Notes under the pieces: model-generated | The model's input: the letters and a program-made list of their open reading frames with translations, nothing else | What the model was told of the DNA's origin: nothing | The model's database searches: none | IMG/VR virus record: IMGVR_UViG_3300027969_002350 | Coordinates: 26,494 to 90,493 of that record | Origin: a virus | Length of the DNA: 64,000 nucleotides | Reading direction: 5' to 3' (one strand) | Shown: positions 40,800-50,094 of the stretch, piece by piece | Position numbering within the stretch: the stretch's first letter is position 1 | How the letters are laid out: each line of letters starts with the position of its first letter | Translations under genes and position numbers: made by a program

Positions 40800-41526
40800 A
40801 TTGTTTGCTTTCAATTTCGTTGTATACTTGTTCGTTGGACTTAATTCCTGTGTAGATTTCAAATTGCTTTAAAAACTGAGCCTTATAAAACTCACGTCCA
40901 GATACATATTTAACTCTAGCAATCTTACATTGTTCTTGCAATTCGTTGTCTTTAATTGCCAAGTCAATAACTATCCTAGCATCTGGAGGTATTTGTCCAA
41001 GCCTATAAGGACTGTCAAAAGTGCTAGTGCCTAGTGCAGTACAATTAATCACTACATCACTGTAAGAATAACGATTATTCCATGTTCCGGCATTTTTGGT
41101 ACAGACATTTAAGTTACCGTAATGTTGTTCTTCTAAATATTTAACAAACATACTACCAATGGCTCCGCCACCTAAAATAGTGATTTTGTCATTTTGTCGA
41201 ATTTCTTTACAAACATATTCAACACCTGCAAGATCAGCATTGTATCCGTGTGTTATACCTTTGTCTATTCTTATAGTGTTACAACTGTTATACATATCAA
41301 CATACGGATGCTGATTATTTAACAATGGCATTACTACTCGTTTGAATGGCATGCTTATGCTAATACCGCTAACGCCGGCTTCGATTGCATCTTTAATACT
41401 TTGTTCAACATTATCACAGGCTAATGCAGTATAGGTTGCATTTATGTTATAGTGCTTGAAGAATTCTGTATAAAAGTATTCACCAGTCTTTCCTGGATAC
41501 TGACTTAGGCTTATAAATTTTTTCAT
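40786..41526 (-). CDS. Shikimate dehydrogenase (AroE)-like oxidoreductase
   Basis: The 246-residue protein shows the AroE plan: an N-terminal substrate domain with GISISMPFKR (the catalytic-Lys loop), NTIRIDKGITHGYNADLAG (the Asn/Asp pair), a Rossmann nucleotide loop ITILGGGAIGSMFV and NCTALG late. Because it sits in an accessory operon away from other aromatic-pathway genes, it probably acts on a shikimate-like or aminoshikimate-like cyclitol or sugar ketone rather than in aromatic amino-acid synthesis (inference). It overlaps the aldolase gene by 14 bases. Confidence 0.85.
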   Translation of the reverse strand: MKKFISLSQYPGKTGEYFYTEFFKHYNINATYTALACDNVEQSIKDAIEAGVSGISISMPFKRVVMPLLNNQHPYVDMYNSCNTIRIDKGITHGYNADLAGVEYVCKEIRQNDKITILGGGAIGSMFVKYLEEQHYGNLNVCTKNAGTWNNRYSYSDVVINCTALGTSTFDSPYRLGQIPPDARIVIDLAIKDNELQEQCKIARVKYVSGREFYKAQFLKQFEIYTGIKSNEQVYNEIESKQYETV

Positions 41527-41861
41527 CGTTTGTATGCTCTTATCTGTTTTATTTTATTATCTTGATCAAACTCTATAACGTCAACTACCTGTGCTACTAT
41601 TGAATTATTAATTATAACTTTTATTTCTGCTATAACTGTGTCTAATCCTACAGCAATTTTATCGACATCAATTCTTATTGCTTCAACCGAGTTAAAGAAG
41701 TTTTGATTAAATTTTAAAATATTATCTTTACCTACTATTTGCACTTCCCAGTCTGTTAATACGATGCTATCACTGAACAATACTTCTAATGATGCGGCAT
41801 CTTTTTTACAGAAGCTTTGAAAGTACATTAATGCTATTTGGCTCTGTGTTGGATTACTCAT
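41523..41861 (-). CDS. NTF2/SnoaL-like small protein, 112 aa
   Basis: The pattern MYFQSFCKKDAASLEVLFSD, VLTDWEVQIVGKDNI, then antiparallel strands (IAEIKVIINNSIVAQVVDVI) and the ending IKQIRAYKR is typical of SnoaL-like members of the NTF2 superfamily. These are cone-shaped small enzymes or ligand-binding proteins, often isomerases or cyclases in natural-product pathways. It overlaps neighbours by four and eight bases. Likely an enzyme of the same sugar-like pathway, reaction unknown. Confidence 0.8.
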   Translation of the reverse strand: MSNPTQSQIALMYFQSFCKKDAASLEVLFSDSIVLTDWEVQIVGKDNILKFNQNFFNSVEAIRIDVDKIAVGLDTVIAEIKVIINNSIVAQVVDVIEFDQDNKIKQIRAYKR

Positions 41862-43386
41862 TATCTAGCTCCGCAAATAGTTTAATGCCTAAGTACCATA
41901 AGAATATATCAAATGGCGCAGTATGCAATGGACTCATGTTCCAAAAAATAATTGGTATCAGTTGTTGTACTTTTTTGTAGTCTAAATTGTTAGTCAAAAT
42001 ATACTTCTTTAAACGTTCCTGATATACTGTAATATGTTCTACACTAGGGATACTCAGCGTTACACTATCATTATCAATTTCAATGTTAAAGTTATGATTC
42101 TTAATGTTAGCGTAGTTAATAATTAACCCACCTGCCATCTTGGCCAAGTCATAGTATATATCACCATATTCAACTATGCCTGCAAACTCGTGTCGCCAAT
42201 CTATAATTTTAAACTCTCCGCTGTCACTGATTACGATATTATCAAACTGCAAATCACCGTGTAAGAATCCCGGGCGTGTAACAGTAGATAGATATTCCCA
42301 ATCTATTTTATTGAGATAATAACTATAATCTTTGACTGTAACACCATCAATGTTAGTAACATTTTTTATGTTAGGATACTTTTCCAAAAACTTACTAATA
42401 CGGGCTAGACTTTTTGTTTTATAAAACTCAATACTTGCGGCATGTATGTCAGCATCGCAGTCTTTCCATACATTTGTTTCTAGCCAATTTAATAATTCAC
42501 CGAATGCCACCGGGTTATTAAACTCGTAGAGCGTCTTACCAGGAAAGAAATCATAGGCCATGTAGTTACCGCTGTGCGTACAGTTACCGGGGAATACGTA
42601 AGGATTAGCCAGTACTTTATCATATTTCTTTTTTGCTATGCTATTATCTAGCCACCATTTGACAACTCTATTGTTACATATATAAGTTACTTCGTCTTTT
42701 TTTGTAAAGTCGAACTTTTGACTTTTACTTAATTCAGTTTGATAAATTGTAGGACTACCAAAGTCTAACCACGAGTTAAGACTGGCTGTGTCACTGCCTA
42801 ATTTAATAATACCAATAAATTCATTGCTGTTACTTGATTCTAGTTTAGCAAAGAAATCTGTGTAATCATTAATATACATTAAACCTGTAAATGCTGTCCA
42901 GAATTTAGGAGCACGTTGTTTAAATCTAATATCTGTAATACGGAAACTATTACCAGTATTAAACATTGTATATAGATGTGTGTCTTGTTCAGGAACTTGC
43001 TTGACAAAATAACAATCATTATTACTGACTTTGCTTACCACTTGTTCGTCAAAGTATGTATCGCAAGGTACATACCAAAAAGGTGTATTGATTAAATCTC
43101 GACATTGCAATAACGTATATCCAGTACCAGACTTTGCACTAGTCCAATCATCAATGTCTATGAATTCAATGTTTCTGTCGCTGTATGCTACACTACAAAA
43201 GTCTATAATTTGTTCTTTGAAATAACCTACAGGTATAATAAATTTTGTATCTTTGGGAAAACTATCAATAATATGTGCCAACACCGGCTTATCTTTATAA
43301 GGTAATAATGCTTTATTAAGATTTTTGGTATAATTGCCCATTCTACTACCCGTGCCAGCAGTAGGTATAATAACAGTATTACTCAT
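41854..43386 (-). CDS. Bifunctional sugar nucleotidyltransferase / APH-type kinase
   Basis: The protein has 510 residues from ATG 43386. The N-terminal ~230 residues form a nucleotidyltransferase: IIPTAGTGSRMGNYTKNLNK holds the GxGxR nucleotide loop and the following Lys. The C-terminal half is an aminoglycoside/choline-kinase-like domain with LHGDLQFDNIV (catalytic Asp and Asn) and KIIDWRHEF (metal Asp). The fusion suggests phosphorylation then NDP activation of a sugar, choline or similar group, as in LPS and capsule pathways. It overlaps the cupin gene by eight bases. Confidence 0.88.
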   Translation of the reverse strand: MSNTVIIPTAGTGSRMGNYTKNLNKALLPYKDKPVLAHIIDSFPKDTKFIIPVGYFKEQIIDFCSVAYSDRNIEFIDIDDWTSAKSGTGYTLLQCRDLINTPFWYVPCDTYFDEQVVSKVSNNDCYFVKQVPEQDTHLYTMFNTGNSFRITDIRFKQRAPKFWTAFTGLMYINDYTDFFAKLESSNSNEFIGIIKLGSDTASLNSWLDFGSPTIYQTELSKSQKFDFTKKDEVTYICNNRVVKWWLDNSIAKKKYDKVLANPYVFPGNCTHSGNYMAYDFFPGKTLYEFNNPVAFGELLNWLETNVWKDCDADIHAASIEFYKTKSLARISKFLEKYPNIKNVTNIDGVTVKDYSYYLNKIDWEYLSTVTRPGFLHGDLQFDNIVISDSGEFKIIDWRHEFAGIVEYGDIYYDLAKMAGGLIINYANIKNHNFNIEIDNDSVTLSIPSVEHITVYQERLKKYILTNNLDYKKVQQLIPIIFWNMSPLHTAPFDIFLWYLGIKLFAELDNE

Positions 43387-43819
43387 GTTCGTAACTAACT
43401 CTTCCATGTGTCCTACCACCGTCATCTTGTAAACGAATTACATCATCCAGTTCGGTGGTACTGGTTTCCATAAACTCTAAATCTGTCGTGGCCATAACAC
43501 GATGAACATAACCTGGAGTTACATTAAATACAACACCTTCTTTAAGATCGATAACTTCAAATGTAGATTCGTATTCTTCAACTTGTTTACTAGTCATGCC
43601 ATGTTCTAAAAACTTTGCAATATCTAATGGTTCCTTACTACGATGTAATACACCCGTGCCGCTTAAAACATAGTTAGTTTCTATTTTGTATTCGTGTACT
43701 TGTAAACTAGTCCTATTACCTGCTTTAAATAAGATTCGTTTGCTGGCGTAAGGAGTAGCAGAGCCATCAGCAATCCACAATTCATAACCCCAGTGTTTAG
43801 TTACTTTTTTTATGCTCAT
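43379..43819 (-). CDS. Cupin, phosphomannose-isomerase-like, 146 aa
   Basis: KKVTKHWGYELWIADG is the opening typical of the type II mannose-6-phosphate isomerase C-terminal cupin. SLQVHEYKIETNYVLSG has the metal-binding His and Glu, FNVTPGYVHRVMA the later His, and DDVIRLQDDGGR the end motif. A stand-alone cupin of this kind isomerises or epimerises sugar phosphates. It overlaps the nucleotidyltransferase/kinase gene downstream, supporting a joint role in making an activated sugar. Confidence 0.85.
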   Translation of the reverse strand: MSIKKVTKHWGYELWIADGSATPYASKRILFKAGNRTSLQVHEYKIETNYVLSGTGVLHRSKEPLDIAKFLEHGMTSKQVEEYESTFEVIDLKEGVVFNVTPGYVHRVMATTDLEFMETSTTELDDVIRLQDDGGRTHGRVSYEHE

Positions 43820-44450
43820 TTGTATTTCCTATTATAAAATTATACATTCTATTTGCTACTTCGATATGGCCTTGTTCATTAAAATGCCAATCTCCCTGCG
43901 GTGAATTAAACAATGGATCTAACCAATATTCTTTATGTAAGTCTAACCAATTTTTCCAATTGATATAATCTCCGGGTGCCGTAATTAAATTATTAACTTT
44001 TGTATACTGTGTTTCATCAATGAGCCAAGTATACACATTTTTATATCCAAGGTGCTGTAATGTTTGAATTTTTTTATGCCATCGACTTTCGTTGTGTATA
44101 ACAATAATTTCACATCCTTTTAGTAATAAACCCAGGTCGCCTTGGCTATCTCGTTTTACTAATTCTTCAAATGTAACTCTACTAAAAAAACTAGGATTAA
44201 TTATAACATAGTCTTCTTTATCCCAGGTCATTATATCTTCGTCTATCCTGTCGTTAATGTAATTCCAACCAGCGCCGGCACAGCTTTTAGTTATGCATTT
44301 AAGATTTAATTTATTAGCAAGGTGCGTTCCCCAATAATCTGTTCCATGAAAGTATCTAGATTTATCTGCATTGAAAATAGTAGGTAACTCATTAGGAACA
44401 AGTCCAAAAGGTTCACTAAAACTACAACCATAAATCCAAAGTTTATTCAT
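43797..44450 (-). CDS. SGNH-like hydrolase, 217 aa
   Basis: ATG 44450 is chosen because it gives an ATGA four-base junction with the previous stop, common in this island; ATG 44456 is also possible. LWIYGCSFSEPFG has the Ser in a GCSF variant, SCAGAGWNYIND the Gly/Asn block, and DWHFNEQGH the Asp-x-His end. Probably a glycan esterase or acyltransferase. It overlaps the cupin gene by 23 bases. Confidence 0.77.
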   Translation of the reverse strand: MNKLWIYGCSFSEPFGLVPNELPTIFNADKSRYFHGTDYWGTHLANKLNLKCITKSCAGAGWNYINDRIDEDIMTWDKEDYVIINPSFFSRVTFEELVKRDSQGDLGLLLKGCEIIVIHNESRWHKKIQTLQHLGYKNVYTWLIDETQYTKVNNLITAPGDYINWKNWLDLHKEYWLDPLFNSPQGDWHFNEQGHIEVANRMYNFIIGNTNEHKKSN

Positions 44451-45244
44451 TTCCATTCATTTTCTTTTAACTTTGCTAATACTATATTGTATGCTTCTTC
44501 ATGTCCTTCTGGGCCAGTGTGCCATGTTTTAATCTCGTCAGGATATTTGACACTCAATTCACCCCACGATAGTCTAACTAAATTTTCTTCATCCATATAC
44601 TTAGCATACCCTTCGGGCTCTTGAGTTAACATTAAATGTTTAATATTATTTTTCTTTAACAATCGATGTGCCATTGTCATCACTCCAATACTATGTAGTC
44701 GATTTATCCTAGGATCATGTACAGTCGTAGCAAAGTCATACAATGTTTTAATACGTTCTTTTGGTTCATTTTGAAATCTAGCGTAATAGCCAGAATATTT
44801 GTCATCTTTTCTAAATGTTTCCCAATAGTCGATTACGCCCATATAGTTTTCAGTGAACATGCCTCCTTTATAGTTAGGATCATCTTGCATAGGATGTTTG
44901 TCTAATACTTGATGATATGTTTCTACTCTATAAGGAGGGTATTGATGATAATTAACATCAACATTGGTTATTTCATGTCCAAACTCATAGTCCAGTGGAA
45001 ACCAATCAACTCTGTCGTAACTTGTATGACTTACTAATACGATGTCATCTTTAGTGGCAATATTTTTTACTGCATATTCTGCCTGTAAGTATATACTAAG
45101 ATTTGTACTCGATCCTTTAGCAAGATTAACTAATTCTCGTTTAAGTTTTTTTGATAGTAATACTCCATAAGGTTCGGTATGTAAATCTATACACCCAATA
45201 CCAATATTAAAACTGTCACCGCATATTATTAATTTTTTAGACAT
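44447..45244 (-). CDS. SGNH/GDSL-like hydrolase, 266 aa
   Basis: It begins MSKKLIICGDSFNIGIGC (block I with Ser); ATG 45244 is preferred over an earlier in-frame ATG inside the upstream gene. KGSSTNLS is the Gly/Asn block, VLVSHTSYDR a strand near block III, and TWHTGPEGHEEAYNIVL the C-terminal His region. Substrate unknown. It lies between a glycosyltransferase-like gene (8-base overlap) and another SGNH gene. Confidence 0.8.
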   Translation of the reverse strand: MSKKLIICGDSFNIGIGCIDLHTEPYGVLLSKKLKRELVNLAKGSSTNLSIYLQAEYAVKNIATKDDIVLVSHTSYDRVDWFPLDYEFGHEITNVDVNYHQYPPYRVETYHQVLDKHPMQDDPNYKGGMFTENYMGVIDYWETFRKDDKYSGYYARFQNEPKERIKTLYDFATTVHDPRINRLHSIGVMTMAHRLLKKNNIKHLMLTQEPEGYAKYMDEENLVRLSWGELSVKYPDEIKTWHTGPEGHEEAYNIVLAKLKENEWK

Positions 45245-46034
45245 TGCCGACTCTTTCTTCCCACCATTCATACTGTTTAGATCTTAGATCTTTAACGCTA
45301 TATTCGATATTTAACATTCCATTAGTAAACATTTCTGTTGTATTATCTCTTAAAATTACAGTCTCTAAATAACGCTGTAGCAAATCATCAATGGTTATTC
45401 CTCGTTCGATTAAATATCTTGCTAATAGACTATGTACATCGTACTTGTGTATAATAGTATCATTGTAAAATTGTACATAATAATCAAAAAATCCGGCTAA
45501 TAGTTTAAACATTTCCCAATCAACCATTAAACAGATATCTGTTGTTGACAAGTAACCACTATTAATATCTGTATTTAATGGGCCTACACCATGTACATGT
45601 TTAGGTATCGGTAGTTGACTATCAAAAGTTCTTATAGGTATTCGGTGAGTAAGATAAAGATCTGGGCGTATTAATAATATCTTATTATATTGTTTTGTTG
45701 ACTGAACAATTTCTAATAACTGATAAGCATATTTCCATTTAAATGCCATTCCTATAGTAGGATGATATACTAGTTCAGGATGTGATTTTAAAGTCTGTTC
45801 AGAAAACATCATTTTGGTATTTAACAAAATGTTAACAGATGAAAATACCACACTAATTTTATCAATGACACTTGATATAACATCGATTGTTGTATTTTCT
45901 TGCAATGTAGTAGATTGCGGATTATAAATTTTATCCTCTGTAATTAAATAATAGTCAGCGTCAATTAACCAACTACTAGATGCATTGACTAGATGCCGCA
46001 TAACACCAGAAACTATTACTGCTGTATTTGTCAT
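45237..46034 (-). CDS. Glycosyltransferase-like protein of the SGQ family (divergent), 265 aa
   Basis: AVIVSGVMRHLVNASSSW at the start corresponds to AVCFSGQARYWRESL of the 46953 protein. YKILLIRPDLYLT-like sequence (NKILLIRPDLYLTHR) corresponds to its KARLDV acceptor/metal region, and FKWKYAYQLLEIVQ to its Tyr-rich helix. It is the most divergent of three paralogues here (with 46953 and 47851). The family looks like a retaining GT-like fold in phages and giant viruses, but activity is unproven. Confidence 0.65.
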   Translation of the reverse strand: MTNTAVIVSGVMRHLVNASSSWLIDADYYLITEDKIYNPQSTTLQENTTIDVISSVIDKISVVFSSVNILLNTKMMFSEQTLKSHPELVYHPTIGMAFKWKYAYQLLEIVQSTKQYNKILLIRPDLYLTHRIPIRTFDSQLPIPKHVHGVGPLNTDINSGYLSTTDICLMVDWEMFKLLAGFFDYYVQFYNDTIIHKYDVHSLLARYLIERGITIDDLLQRYLETVILRDNTTEMFTNGMLNIEYSVKDLRSKQYEWWEERVGNV

Positions 46035-46969
46035 TAATATAATTTGTATTGTTTAATATAATTAGCCAATTCTTTTGCCCAAGCTTCGTGTGCTTCGGGG
46101 CTAGGATGCCAGCCAACTAAAGGAGGAACAACTGTATTCATAGGATTTTCAATATAGCTCTTAAACGTATTAGCAGGTTGATTTTTTTTATAGAATCTAA
46201 TTGGATTTATACTATCCCATAAAGCAGAATAATCATTAATATGTATAATACGTTTTAAAGGATTTGTAGTCTGTTGATATTCGTGGCCACCTATTCTTCC
46301 TTTAATTTTTTCTATCTCATCTTTAATATTTAAATCTTGCCATTGGCCCGGAGATGCATTTGGTGTTTGATAAAAGCTATTAAAACACATCCACTTAATA
46401 TTATGTGCTTCGCAAAAATTTTGTAATTGTAAAACATTTAATACATAACGCGGAATATATTCTTCGGCGTTCCATAAATATGCTACATATAATTCCCAAA
46501 ATTTTTCTTGTTCTTTACTTTGGAAATGCGGTACTTGTGGCCATAGTCTAAAAGGATGACTTAGCTGTATACTATCATCTATGTACCAAAAACTATTTCG
46601 TTCAGGACTACTCCATCCAATTATAACAAATAAATTATCAGTAGGAATATTATTTGCTAGATACTTTTGAGAGATGTAATTTATTGTTCTGCGTAAAATA
46701 GTACCGTTATCATCAGCCGGCCAACTAAGATTTGTCACTGGAACATTTAATAATTTTGCAAGATGTGTTGGAAATATTTTTGGAATTCGATATGCGTCAT
46801 TTTCTTTTAAAAAATCATATGCACCGGGATGTGTCGTAGAATCATATTGCTTTGATATTTCTGGATCTGTAATTTCACAACCAAAAACCCAACTATCACC
46901 GTCGCAGATTATTTCCGGAGGCGTATTACCATCAAACAAATCAATTAAACTTTTAGATATACCACTCAA
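46034..46969 (-). CDS. SGNH/GDSL-like hydrolase, 311 aa
   Basis: EIICDGDSWVFGCE holds the nucleophile block, SWPADDNGTILRRT the Gly/Asn block, FVIIGWSSPERN block III, and VGWHPSPEAHEAWAKEL the C-terminal catalytic His region. It is the largest SGNH member here, with extra ~100 residues inside. It lies between two SGQ-family glycosyltransferase-like genes, overlapping one by 17 bases and sharing one base with the other, which suggests trimming or acylation of the sugars they add. Confidence 0.82.
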   Translation of the reverse strand: MSGISKSLIDLFDGNTPPEIICDGDSWVFGCEITDPEISKQYDSTTHPGAYDFLKENDAYRIPKIFPTHLAKLLNVPVTNLSWPADDNGTILRRTINYISQKYLANNIPTDNLFVIIGWSSPERNSFWYIDDSIQLSHPFRLWPQVPHFQSKEQEKFWELYVAYLWNAEEYIPRYVLNVLQLQNFCEAHNIKWMCFNSFYQTPNASPGQWQDLNIKDEIEKIKGRIGGHEYQQTTNPLKRIIHINDYSALWDSINPIRFYKKNQPANTFKSYIENPMNTVVPPLVGWHPSPEAHEAWAKELANYIKQYKLY

Positions 46970-47870
46970 ACCATTTACTCCTAATTTCGTTGTAATTATA
47001 TACAGAATCTAATTTTGCTTCTACTGCGGTGCTTCTCATTACTGCATACTCAAAAGGACGACCGCCTTCTGGATGAATACTGAGTTTTGTCATGTACTTG
47101 TATAATAAACATCCCGGACCGTACCATAAGGTTGGATCCAAATTTAACCCATCTTGATTCTTTATTTGATATGTCATGGGTTTTTCTACATTATGAGTAT
47201 CATATAAATCGCCAATTAAATCCATTGTCGGGCTATCTCCATAAAATAAAACATCGTCAAAATTGTTATAATTAAATTCACTTGCAAATTTACTAATAGG
47301 AGTCGAAGTATAACACACGCCTGGCCACACTCTTTGTAAGGGAAATTTGTTTGCTGGATTATATATAACATCTAGTCTTGCTTTAATTACTAAGTCATAT
47401 TGAAAACTGTGCTGTAGTTCATACTCTCGTTTTAATAATAAACTTCTTGCAAAACTATAAAACATCGGGTCCCACGCTCTATCAAATCTTTCTTTTACAT
47501 ATTTTTCTACAATAATATCTTTTGGATTGTATGCGTTTTTTATATCATCATCATCATCATGTACTACATCAGTATACACAGTAATATCAGTTTTTGGTAA
47601 TCTCCAAGAATTGGTGTCCCAGGTGTGAATAAAATAATCAGTTTCAACATCTAATCCAATTTCAGGATGAGGATATTCATGTTCAAAGAATCTTTTTATG
47701 TTGGCTAATGACTCTCTCCAATAGCGAGCTTGCCCGCTGAAACATACTGCTATTCTAAATTTCTTTTTAGGTGGCGGATCCGGTGGAGGTGGGATATCAA
47801 TCTTAGGTGCTACTACGTTTAGTTTGCCATTAGTCGAATCTATTTCAATATTAAATAAGCTCATGTCCAC
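46953..47870 (-). CDS. Glycosyltransferase-like protein of the SGQ family, 305 aa
   Basis: After a Pro-rich N-terminus (PPPPDPPPKKK) comes FRIAVCFSGQARYWRESL, DYFIHTWDTNSW, FYSFARSLLLKREYELQHSF and DLVIKARLDVIY. The last has the Arg-x-Asp signature of this family, seen also in 47851 (CIRMRTDMFF). Similar proteins occur in phages and large viruses and are annotated as glycosyltransferase-like. Donor and acceptor unknown. It overlaps its paralogue by 20 bases. Confidence 0.75.
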   Translation of the reverse strand: MDMSLFNIEIDSTNGKLNVVAPKIDIPPPPDPPPKKKFRIAVCFSGQARYWRESLANIKRFFEHEYPHPEIGLDVETDYFIHTWDTNSWRLPKTDITVYTDVVHDDDDDIKNAYNPKDIIVEKYVKERFDRAWDPMFYSFARSLLLKREYELQHSFQYDLVIKARLDVIYNPANKFPLQRVWPGVCYTSTPISKFASEFNYNNFDDVLFYGDSPTMDLIGDLYDTHNVEKPMTYQIKNQDGLNLDPTLWYGPGCLLYKYMTKLSIHPEGGRPFEYAVMRSTAVEAKLDSVYNYNEIRSKWFEWYI

Positions 47871-48696
47871 CCAATTCTCCTTCTAAGCCGGATTTTATTT
47901 TTCGATTTAAATAGTCCTGACCCCTATAAATTTTAGGATCAACTGTTAACGGACTTATTTCAATGTTAAACATCTTTGCATAAAAATATAACGCATGTTC
48001 GGTGCCGATTAAATTCTTATTAAACGTTCGTTGGCCTATGACCGGCAGCCATCTATAAAACTCACATATCCTATTAAATGTAACGCTATCAGCAAACCAA
48101 AATACATCACCCAATCTATGAAAGGGAAACTGTACATCATCCTTAGCAGTATGGCAGCTATAAAATGTATTACTATTTGGATAAACTAAGTCTTTGGAAA
48201 CAAAATGTTTAATTTGATAATCTTCAAAAAACATATCAGTTCTCATCCTAATACATACATCATATCTAAAATTGTTGTCATATTCATATTTCTTTTTTAG
48301 ATGGCTGGCATGCATTATACTATAAAATTGGCCTGCGCACCATTCCAGCTTAGTAATACCATGTTCATTTATATGTGGGAAATTTCTATCACGTGTTTCT
48401 TGAATTTTATTTTTATTTGATGTTTCGTCTTCAAATAAAAATGAAATAGGATTCAACGAAGAAACTATACTACGCTTTTCATCTTCCGATATTGTTTCGC
48501 CTGGGACCGTCATATAATCCCATCCTTCGTGCATTAATAATCTATGCGGCGGCGTATTATAATCCCACATGTGGAAAAATATATCAACTGAATCAACTTT
48601 ATAATTAGCTTTTATTGTTTCAATAAATTTGTGCCAAGTTAAATGACATTTTTCCCATGTTCGTGGCTGGCCGCTTAAACAAATAGCAACTCTCAT
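47851..48696 (-). CDS. Glycosyltransferase-like protein of the SGQ family, 281 aa
   Basis: MRVAICLSGQPRTWEKCHL, DIFFHMWDYNTPP, FYSIMHASHLKKKYE and DVCIRMRTDMFFED give the complete family outline and match the 46953 protein block by block. DVFWFADSVTF is a later conserved-looking segment. It overlaps the radical SAM gene upstream by four bases (ATGA), indicating coupled translation of the radical SAM protein and this transferase. Confidence 0.77.
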   Translation of the reverse strand: MRVAICLSGQPRTWEKCHLTWHKFIETIKANYKVDSVDIFFHMWDYNTPPHRLLMHEGWDYMTVPGETISEDEKRSIVSSLNPISFLFEDETSNKNKIQETRDRNFPHINEHGITKLEWCAGQFYSIMHASHLKKKYEYDNNFRYDVCIRMRTDMFFEDYQIKHFVSKDLVYPNSNTFYSCHTAKDDVQFPFHRLGDVFWFADSVTFNRICEFYRWLPVIGQRTFNKNLIGTEHALYFYAKMFNIEISPLTVDPKIYRGQDYLNRKIKSGLEGELGGHELI

Positions 48697-50093
48697 TTAG
48701 AATTTTTCCATTTAGTGTAGTATGGCTCAAATTCTGGAAACGTTTCTAAAAAGTTAGTGCCGCGACGTTTATCATGTTCATCAACGAATGCAACTAAATC
48801 TTTTTGATATACTGTTACTTCCTCGGGATCTTTTTGATTCATAGTTAATTCATATATGCGTTTAAATTTTTCTGCCTCCCATTTAAAGAATCCTTGATTA
48901 GCACTTCCGTACCATTCACCATTTTCTAAATTACGATACATCATTGTTACTTGATCAAAAATATACTCTTTAGCCCATGACGATGGCATAACATGAAAGA
49001 TACTTTGATGTGCCGGGTGTCTTAGAAACGGTGCATCTAAAATTAACGGGGCATGAACTGCATCGTGTCCTCCAAATTCGTTTTTAATAGCTAATACATC
49101 TTGTAAGAACAACGAATAAGTGGGAATACTAAGCACATTGTACGTACTCATGATAGTAATAGTACACTCGGGTATTTCTTTTAACACTCTGCGAATATTA
49201 CTTAACCATAAATCATAATTTAAGCCGTCACGTATATATTCTGCTGCCTTACCATGAGCATCACAGCTTGTAAAGATTTTAAACTTTTTAACTTTCTTTT
49301 CTTCACAGATAATTTTAACCTTTTCAAGGAACTTGTCAAATAACTGTGATGGTACACACAAGTTACTATTAATACTCAAATGTATATCTGGGTTAGGATT
49401 CTCGATCACATAATCAAGAACTTTAAAGGTATCCTTACTTAGTAACGGCTCGCCGCCGGTTACACGAAAATGCTGTAACTCTTTATAAACTGTGGGCCAC
49501 CATTTCCAAAATGCGTCCACGTAAGGGTTATATTGATTATGCGGGATTGGCATTTGGTCAATTTGTTTTAGTCCTGCAATATCATTAAAGTTGCCATGAG
49601 TAGGATAAGGACCGTGTTGTTTAATTTCTTCCATCCATAGGCTACTCACTTGTGGACTACAATAGCTACATTTAAAATTACAGACGTTACTAAAACTAAC
49701 TTCTAAATAACTTGGAGCAACATCTTGATCCCAGGGCATCTTACTTACTTCTTCAAAATGAGGCTTTGCCCATACGTCATAACTTTTGTAAATTCTATCG
49801 CTAAGAGCATCGGGGGCGCTGTCTTCTACTTTCCAACAATAGTCGCATTCTTTTGGACGTACACCTTCTAACATTAATTTACGTTGTTCTTTTTTGAACT
49901 TAGTATTATGTAACGCACTAGGATTGGCAGCTAATTCATCTAAAGGAATTTTGTGTGTAGTAGGATGATGACAACTATGGTTGTGTCCTGTCTGTAAATG
50001 CAATGTTACTTGCTTCCATTTAGCAATACAAAAACTTGGACTAACATCGTTAATCTTTTTTTGAAATGCAATGATATCTTTATTATGTTCCAT
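48693..50093 (-). CDS. Twitch-type radical SAM protein, 466 aa
   Basis: FCIAKWKQVTLHLQTGHNHSC at the N-terminus, CDYCWKVEDSA at ~83-93, C138-x3-C142-x2-C145 (CNFKCSYC), VTGGEPLL and the end motif DKRRGTNFLETFPEF. It is the nearest relative of the 2209 protein, with which it shares the KWxQVxLxL start and an ALSDRI/GLSDRI stretch. It is the only radical SAM gene in the 18-gene operon, placed between glycosyltransferase-like genes of two families. Confidence 0.9.
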   Translation of the reverse strand: MEHNKDIIAFQKKINDVSPSFCIAKWKQVTLHLQTGHNHSCHHPTTHKIPLDELAANPSALHNTKFKKEQRKLMLEGVRPKECDYCWKVEDSAPDALSDRIYKSYDVWAKPHFEEVSKMPWDQDVAPSYLEVSFSNVCNFKCSYCSPQVSSLWMEEIKQHGPYPTHGNFNDIAGLKQIDQMPIPHNQYNPYVDAFWKWWPTVYKELQHFRVTGGEPLLSKDTFKVLDYVIENPNPDIHLSINSNLCVPSQLFDKFLEKVKIICEEKKVKKFKIFTSCDAHGKAAEYIRDGLNYDLWLSNIRRVLKEIPECTITIMSTYNVLSIPTYSLFLQDVLAIKNEFGGHDAVHAPLILDAPFLRHPAHQSIFHVMPSSWAKEYIFDQVTMMYRNLENGEWYGSANQGFFKWEAEKFKRIYELTMNQKDPEEVTVYQKDLVAFVDEHDKRRGTNFLETFPEFEPYYTKWKNSK

Positions 50094-50094
50094 A

